Position numbers and translations under genes: made by a program
The notes under the pieces: model-generated
Database searches by the model: none
What the model was told of the DNA's origin: nothing
Seen by the model: the letters and a program-made list of their open reading frames with translations, nothing else
Part shown: positions 58,836 to 64,000 of the stretch, one piece after another
Position numbering within the stretch: position 1 is the first letter of the stretch
Layout of the letters: each line of letters opens with the position of its first letter
Assembly: GCA_907163375.1 (NCBI GenBank)
Contig: CAJQUW010012922.1
Span: forward strand, 1-64,000
Reading direction: 5' to 3'
DNA from: Prostheceraeus crozeri
Lineage: Eukaryota > Platyhelminthes > Polycladida > Euryleptidae
DNA length: 64,000 nucleotides

Positions 58836-59883
58836 TTTTCATGTGCTGAATCAATGTCTGGGATTGAGGCTGGCGGACCCCTGGACGAATTGTCTTTGAA
58901 TCATGCATTCGTGATACGAGCGTATATATATTTTCATGTGGTGAATCAATGTCTGTGCTTGAGCCTGGCAGACCCCTGGCCGAATTGTCTTTGAATCATG
59001 CATTCGTGATACGAGCGTATATACATGTATATTTTCATGTGGTGAATCAATGTCTGGGCTTGAGCCTGGCAGACCCCTGGCCGAATTGTCTTTGAATCAT
59101 GCATTCGTGATACGAGCGTATATATATTTTCATGTGGTGAATCAATGTCTGGGCTTGAGCCTGGCGGACCCCTGTCCGAATTGTCTTTGAATCATACATT
59201 CGTGATACGAGCGTATATATATTTTCATGTGCTGAATCAATGTCTGGGCTTGAGCCTGGCGGACCCCTGTCCGAATTGTCTTTGAATCATACATTCGTGA
59301 TACGAGCGTATATATATTTTCATGTGCTGAATCAATGTCTGGGCTTGAGCCTGGCAGACCCCTGTCCGAATTGTCTTTGAATCATGTATTCATGATATAT
59401 GTTCATGTGCTGAATCAATGTTTGGGCTTGAGCCTGGCAGACCCCTGGCCGAATTGTCTTTGAATCATGCATTCGTGATACGAGCGTATATACATGTATA
59501 TTTTCATGTGGTGAATCAATGTCTGGGCTTGGGCCTGGTGGACCCCTGTCCGAATTGTCTTTGAATCATGCATTCGTGATACGAGCGTATATACATGTAT
59601 ATTTTCATGTGGTGAATCAATGTCTGGGCTTGAGCCTGGCAGACCCCTGTCCGAATTGTCTTTGAATCATGTATTCATGATATATGTTCATGTGCTGAAT
59701 CAATGTTTGGGCTTGAGGCTGGCGGACCCCTGTCCGAATTGTCTTTGAATCATGCATTCGTGATACGAGCGTATATATATATTCATGTGCTGAATCAATG
59801 TCTGGGCTTGGGCCTGGTGGACCCCTGTCCGAATTGTCTTTGAATCATGCATTCATGATATATGTTCATGTGCTGAATCAATG
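58836..59883. repeat. Minisatellite, eleven units of about 80-105 bp
   Basis: Eleven copies of a unit containing GAATTGTCTTTGAATCAT, preceded by GAATCAATGTCTGGGCTTGA and followed by CATTCGTGATACGAGCG and a variable TATATA stretch. Unit length varies with the TA-rich spacer. A shortened variant with GTATTCATGATATATG recurs in the second half, suggesting duplication of unit groups. Confidence 0.93.
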
Positions 59884-60295
59884 ACTTTAACTTGATACTT
59901 TTGAAATTTTATATTTTCATGTTTTTTATTTATCTCAAGATGCACTGCACTAACGTTTTAGACGGTGAACACGGCGAATTTTATTGTGTTACTGGATTTT
60001 GAGTTTGAAGAAAATCAAGGCACCTAAGATTTTCAGAAAAGTGAAAGGGCTAACCTAACAGTCCGCGTGGCCACCCTCGAACGTAGATCTGAATTTTAAC
60101 TGAGAAAGCAAAATTCGAAAAATAACCCGTGCACAAGCTGGCACACCTGAAAATTAGGTAAAACATATGTTAGAAGTAAAAGATCTGGGGCACTTGAATT
60201 TCAAGATTACGGGACTAACTTCGTCTTAAAATCGGAGTTTTATTCGCATTTGTCTTGCTTCACTAGAATTTGTTGAAATTATTTACAGATCCATA
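59884..60295. other. Upstream region of the zinc-finger gene
   Basis: Ends in the acceptor TATTTACAG at 60288, eight bases before the ATG, so an upstream non-coding exon is likely but not located. Confidence 0.4.
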
Positions 60296-63200
60296 ATGGA
60301 AGAGCAAGGAGGTAAGATATACAACTAAGTTCAACAGTTATGATGTTAATTGTTTGAATTTTGTTGATGTTACTGTTTGAGTCTTATCATAATAATTACA
60401 GTAAGAATTCGCCATCTTAGCTATTGTACCTTGACCTATATTAGAAGTTCGGGATTTAGGATATTGCTAAATGTGAGCCTAATCATGAGGTAAGTGTTTA
60501 GTTGCAGACATACTGATTGCCTGAGTCGTCGCGTTAGTTGGTTCAACGCTGGGTTATATCGTCTTCACATATAGCTCAAGTCAAAAAGAAAAGTCGTAGC
60601 TGATTATTGTGCAATTTGATTGTCACAGGCACACACAACTTGTTAAGGTGTTAATTTTCTATTTAGATGGCGGGTCCAGACTTCTTTACTTTAACCGGAA
60701 TTTACCGACTAAGAAATATGGCATGTAAATTTACCGACACCTACACTGTAAATAAACATCCTCCAAAAGTTTCAAAATATAACTGCACCAGTGTTTGAGG
60801 CTAGATGAGTCTCCCGACAGGAACCGACCCATGTACCCTTAACTTATCGTATCCTAACCTACCTTAGACCTAAGCCAGTGGGCTATCAACGCAGATGATA
60901 GTTGGCGAATGTCAAATGGATCGGTGTGGATATAAAATACGAATTATGTAATCTGTAGCCAAAACTAAGACAGCTATGGCAGTGAGACCAAGACGTATAC
61001 CCCCTATATGGACTACGCTGAGTTGAATGGTGAAAATTTTGCATGGCAGCCGTTGCTAGGTAACGCTTTTTCGCATAGCAAGCATGGCATTGAGACCAAG
61101 ACGTATACCCCCTATATCGGCTACGCTGAGTTAGGGAGATGGGGCAATACCTACTTCATAAGTTTGCAAATGAACTCATGTACTGAATTTGATAAAACTT
61201 GAATATTCTTGTAGCTCATCTGATTTCCAAACACAATTAGTCTAACGTAAGTAGACGAAAGTCAGAATATCACACCGAAAATGACTGTTACTGAAGTTTC
61301 GGTTTCGGTTGAAACCTTATTAAGGTACGATGTATATAGTTTCCAAATGCTCCAAATTATCTCCCTTCCATTACAGAACGTTCGAATAGAAATGAAAGGA
61401 TCGAAATCATCAACGTTGATCTTGATGCTGATGGACTTGGTACGGTCATTTCTGTTTTTGCATTAGACTCTCAATTGGTTTATATCATCTAATGTATTCT
61501 TTCTTTATATTTAAGGTGTTGGTACAATTACTAGAGCAAAAAAGCGAGTTGGAGCAAGGGGAAATCGCATGATCGTGAACAACTTACGAGGTACAAAATA
61601 AATCTATGTACTTCATAATTATTACCAGCATTTATCTTAATCCTTTCGTCAGTTAAGTTACGATAATAATAAGTCTGAGTTTGCATGCCTTCTTCAAAGA
61701 TACAAATTGGGCATGCATGCAATTCCGTTTTAAATAAACAATTAAGGAGCCATCATTATTCATGTTCCTTTCGCAAAATTCCTCAATTGATTTCTTTTTG
61801 TAAATTACTTTGGAATCATTGAGTAAATCGGTCTTGTCCTTCTTTGTTCAAATAAAAGTTACGGTACTTGAAAGTTTAGTAAAAGTAAATACAAAATAAA
61901 TACGTGAAAGCCTAAACCATAAACGTGTGACTTGAAAATTAACAGAACGATATTATAGTAGCTTCTCAGTGAAAACAAGTTATTTCTAAAGTAGGCCTAT
62001 ATAAAGAAGCTATATCTGTAAATAAAAAAATGGAAGATATTGGAAACAGTTTCTTAAAAGGCGAGTTGAAACGGGTTCGCCTTATGATACTGTCCCACAC
62101 AGAAATAAGTGAATCTAGTTGTAGCTTGAAATTGGATCGATTCTATGGATTTGATGAAGATAGTTCTTTAAAAAGGGCTGGAATATCGCATGCAGCTCAT
62201 CTTGCAATCTAAGAGGCAGTTGAAAGACGCTAGCTTGGAAGTATAGGATGTGGTGTGGCGACAGTTGTTTAAACATATCTTTAAGGCTTACTGCCAAACT
62301 TTTACTATAGTAAAAGCTTAATGTCATTATCTCTTGCTATGTACTTTTACGTGTTCATTATCCACAGTATACGAAACAACGGATGGAACAGGAAAGAGGC
62401 ATCACACCGATTGTCCCATATGTGGCAAAAGAGAAAGCTCGAGGAATCTGAGTCGGCATCTTCGTGCCCATAAATGGAACTCGGGCGAAATAAAAAGATT
62501 CACCTCAATAGCCTTCAAAAAGGTGAAAGAAACGGGTCCTACAAAAGATTTGGACGAATGCTCGATTTGTGGGATGCTAGTAAGTTTATCCTATCAGTCT
62601 CCTTTGGTGTTAATTAACATAAAACATTTATGTGTTCATTAGGTGTTGATGTTGTCAATTGTTTGGTGAATGTCTGAGGTTTTGCTATCCAAATGGCCAT
62701 TTTGCTACAATTTGAAAAAGCTTAAATTAATTATCTGACCCTCTTGTCCTTCTTCATTCTTCTTTCATTCTTGTTTTTCTTTGTATTTTCGCTTTGATTC
62801 TTCCCAAACACGTCTCACGAATGATTTTGGATAACTATTGGCTTTGAAGAGATTATGAAAAGACGTTAAAACCAGAGTCGGTATTATTTGCCTTACCATT
62901 ATGTTTTCTGCAGGTCACTCGGCTCTACACTCATCACAAAAGGCATCACAGTTACCGAGACGTGGACGGTCCGTCAACATCAGGGACTGCTGGTGCTGTC
63001 TTTGATGAAGACGAAATGATGTTGGAGACCGAACAAGAAAGTGTAAGTACTGATTATTTCCCGTTTATAAAACTTGTTAAAAACTTTGAAACCTTATTTT
63101 TTTCAGATTGACCCCGTAGCCAACTTGATTGACAATCGCCTGTCAACTAAATATGGACAACTTAACACTTTCAACAAACATGACAAGTACTGTTTCAACA

Positions 63201-63844
63201 CTACTGATGAAAATTGGCAAAGGCGCATTATAGCAATGATCTCTGACTACCACACAAGCCCGTACAGCAAAAACAAAGACCCAAATAGCCAGACCGTCAA
63301 GCAAACGAGGTCCAACCTGTCATTACGAATTAAAAAGGTAACTAAAAGGTCTTATCCAAAGATTATAGTCTTACCTAGATAATAAATTTTGATGTCAAAA
63401 ATCAAATGAGTTGAAGTTACTAAAAATTAAATCGCAAAAAAGATGATATCCTTTAGATTTTTTCAATGCTGACAAATTGATCAATATCAATCAATGATTA
63501 CTTGATGTCGTAAAATGAATTATCATACTACTACATCATACCTCCTAATTTTAATAACTCTTTATAATAAAAAGTCTGGTCAATGTATACGTTGCACAAA
63601 AACCAAAGGTGGTGTATGTATGAAAAATAAAACGTGCAACATGTGTCCTACAACCCTCATTGATCGCTATTGATTATATATTCATAAAATTCGAAATTTG
63701 TTTTATTTCAGTTGGCCATTATCTTGCGTCACTGTCCCGGCGTTCGGGAACTCCTTGATAGCGAGTTATTTTTATTCAAGGAATTGGATCACTCTTATCT
63801 ACCGTCATCAAAGTTGAAATTGTGCTCTGATTTCATCTCACTAG
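60296..63844 (+). CDS. Multi-exon zinc-finger gene, 5' part
   Basis: Seven coding exons with matching phases: 60296-60311, 61377-61439, 61516-61590, 62368-62579, 62914-63042, 63107-63337 and 63712-63844, continuing past the window. Every junction has GT/AG. The first 286 residues start MEEQGERSNRNERIEIINV. Two divergent C2H2-like fingers follow: CPICGKRESSRNLSRHLRAH (about 86-105) and one split by an intron, CSICGML/VTRLYTHHKRHH (about 116-134). Then come an acidic linker and a helical region: QTVKQTRSNLSLRIKK and LAIILRHCPGVRELLDSEL. That helical part loosely resembles the core-binding domain that precedes the catalytic domain in Crypton-type tyrosine recombinase-like proteins. No catalytic residues are in view, so the family is unproven. 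Likely a nuclear DNA-binding protein. Confidence 0.75.
60983..61132. repeat. Direct repeat in the first intron
   Basis: GAGACCAAGACGTATACCCC and the following CTACGCTGAGTT at 60985-61023 recur at 61093-61131, about 108 bp apart. Lies in the intron between coding exons 1 and 2. Confidence 0.8.
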
Positions 63845-64000
63845 GTAAGACAATAAACTAAGGTTTATGTAACTAACGTAAAAATGTAATCATCTTTTTG
63901 TTGGTGAGAGAGAGGGAGAGAGAATATATTCATACGCTGCATAGACATGCACGTGCCTACCGTTAGATGAGGTGCTGCCATTATCGATTGTCTCCATTTT

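Noticed and set aside
58836-59883. CRISPR-like array
   Set aside because: Units of 80-105 bp have no unique spacers; the whole unit repeats, and the context is animal DNA.

Overview
This window is animal DNA. Single coding exons are flanked by GT/AG splice sites, intergenic DNA is long and AT-rich, and every confident open frame is a metazoan-type transposable element or a short exon. The mix of CR1/jockey-type LINE, piggyBac, Tigger, CMC/EnSpm, mariner-like, hAT and Transib/RAG1-like elements fits a marine invertebrate. I cannot name the species from the sequence, and nothing suggests bacteria or virus.

Layout. 1-2.3 kb: tandem repeats with runs of G. 2.3-6.5 kb: a short terminal-inverted-repeat element split by a decayed LINE; an unsplit sister copy lies at 20.9 kb. 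6.7-10.8 kb: a decayed piggyBac element with TTAA at both ends. 12.3-14.6 kb: exons of one or two host-type genes, one weakly like a tyrosine recombinase. 14.7-35.4 kb: a 20.75-kb unit bounded by two 670-bp, near-identical inverted arms and a 9-bp direct repeat; inside are a hAT-derived element with perfect 8-bp duplication, a minisatellite, a MITE, an intact CMC/EnSpm-type transposase with a second small frame, and scattered exons. 38.3-40.7 kb: a complete Tigger element with an intact transposase. 40.7-41.5 kb: a duplicated charged exon. 42.2-43.2 kb: a mariner-like transposase with a late stop. 44.3-47.9 kb: a complete RAG1-like transposon. 49.7-56.9 kb: a 7.2-kb gene-free unit with GTCGCC-rich inverted ends. 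55.2 and 58.8-59.9 kb: tandem arrays. 60.3 kb to the right edge: the start of a multi-exon zinc-finger gene.

The strongest observation is the RAG1-like transposon at 44315-47897. Its termini read CACAGTG, the heptamer of V(D)J recombination signals, inside a perfect 5-bp GGGGC target duplication. It carries one uninterrupted frame with the RAG1/Transib D, D, E, Cys-Cys and His-His positions and a C-terminal CX2CX3GHX4C zinc knuckle. There is no RAG2-like gene in the element. Its two ends carry the same two conserved blocks with spacings that differ by 10 bp.

The elements do not form a pathway. They are independent insertions, many nested, in and around sparse host exons. Intact frames (RAG1-like, Tigger, CMC) look young; LINE, piggyBac and mariner-like frames are broken.
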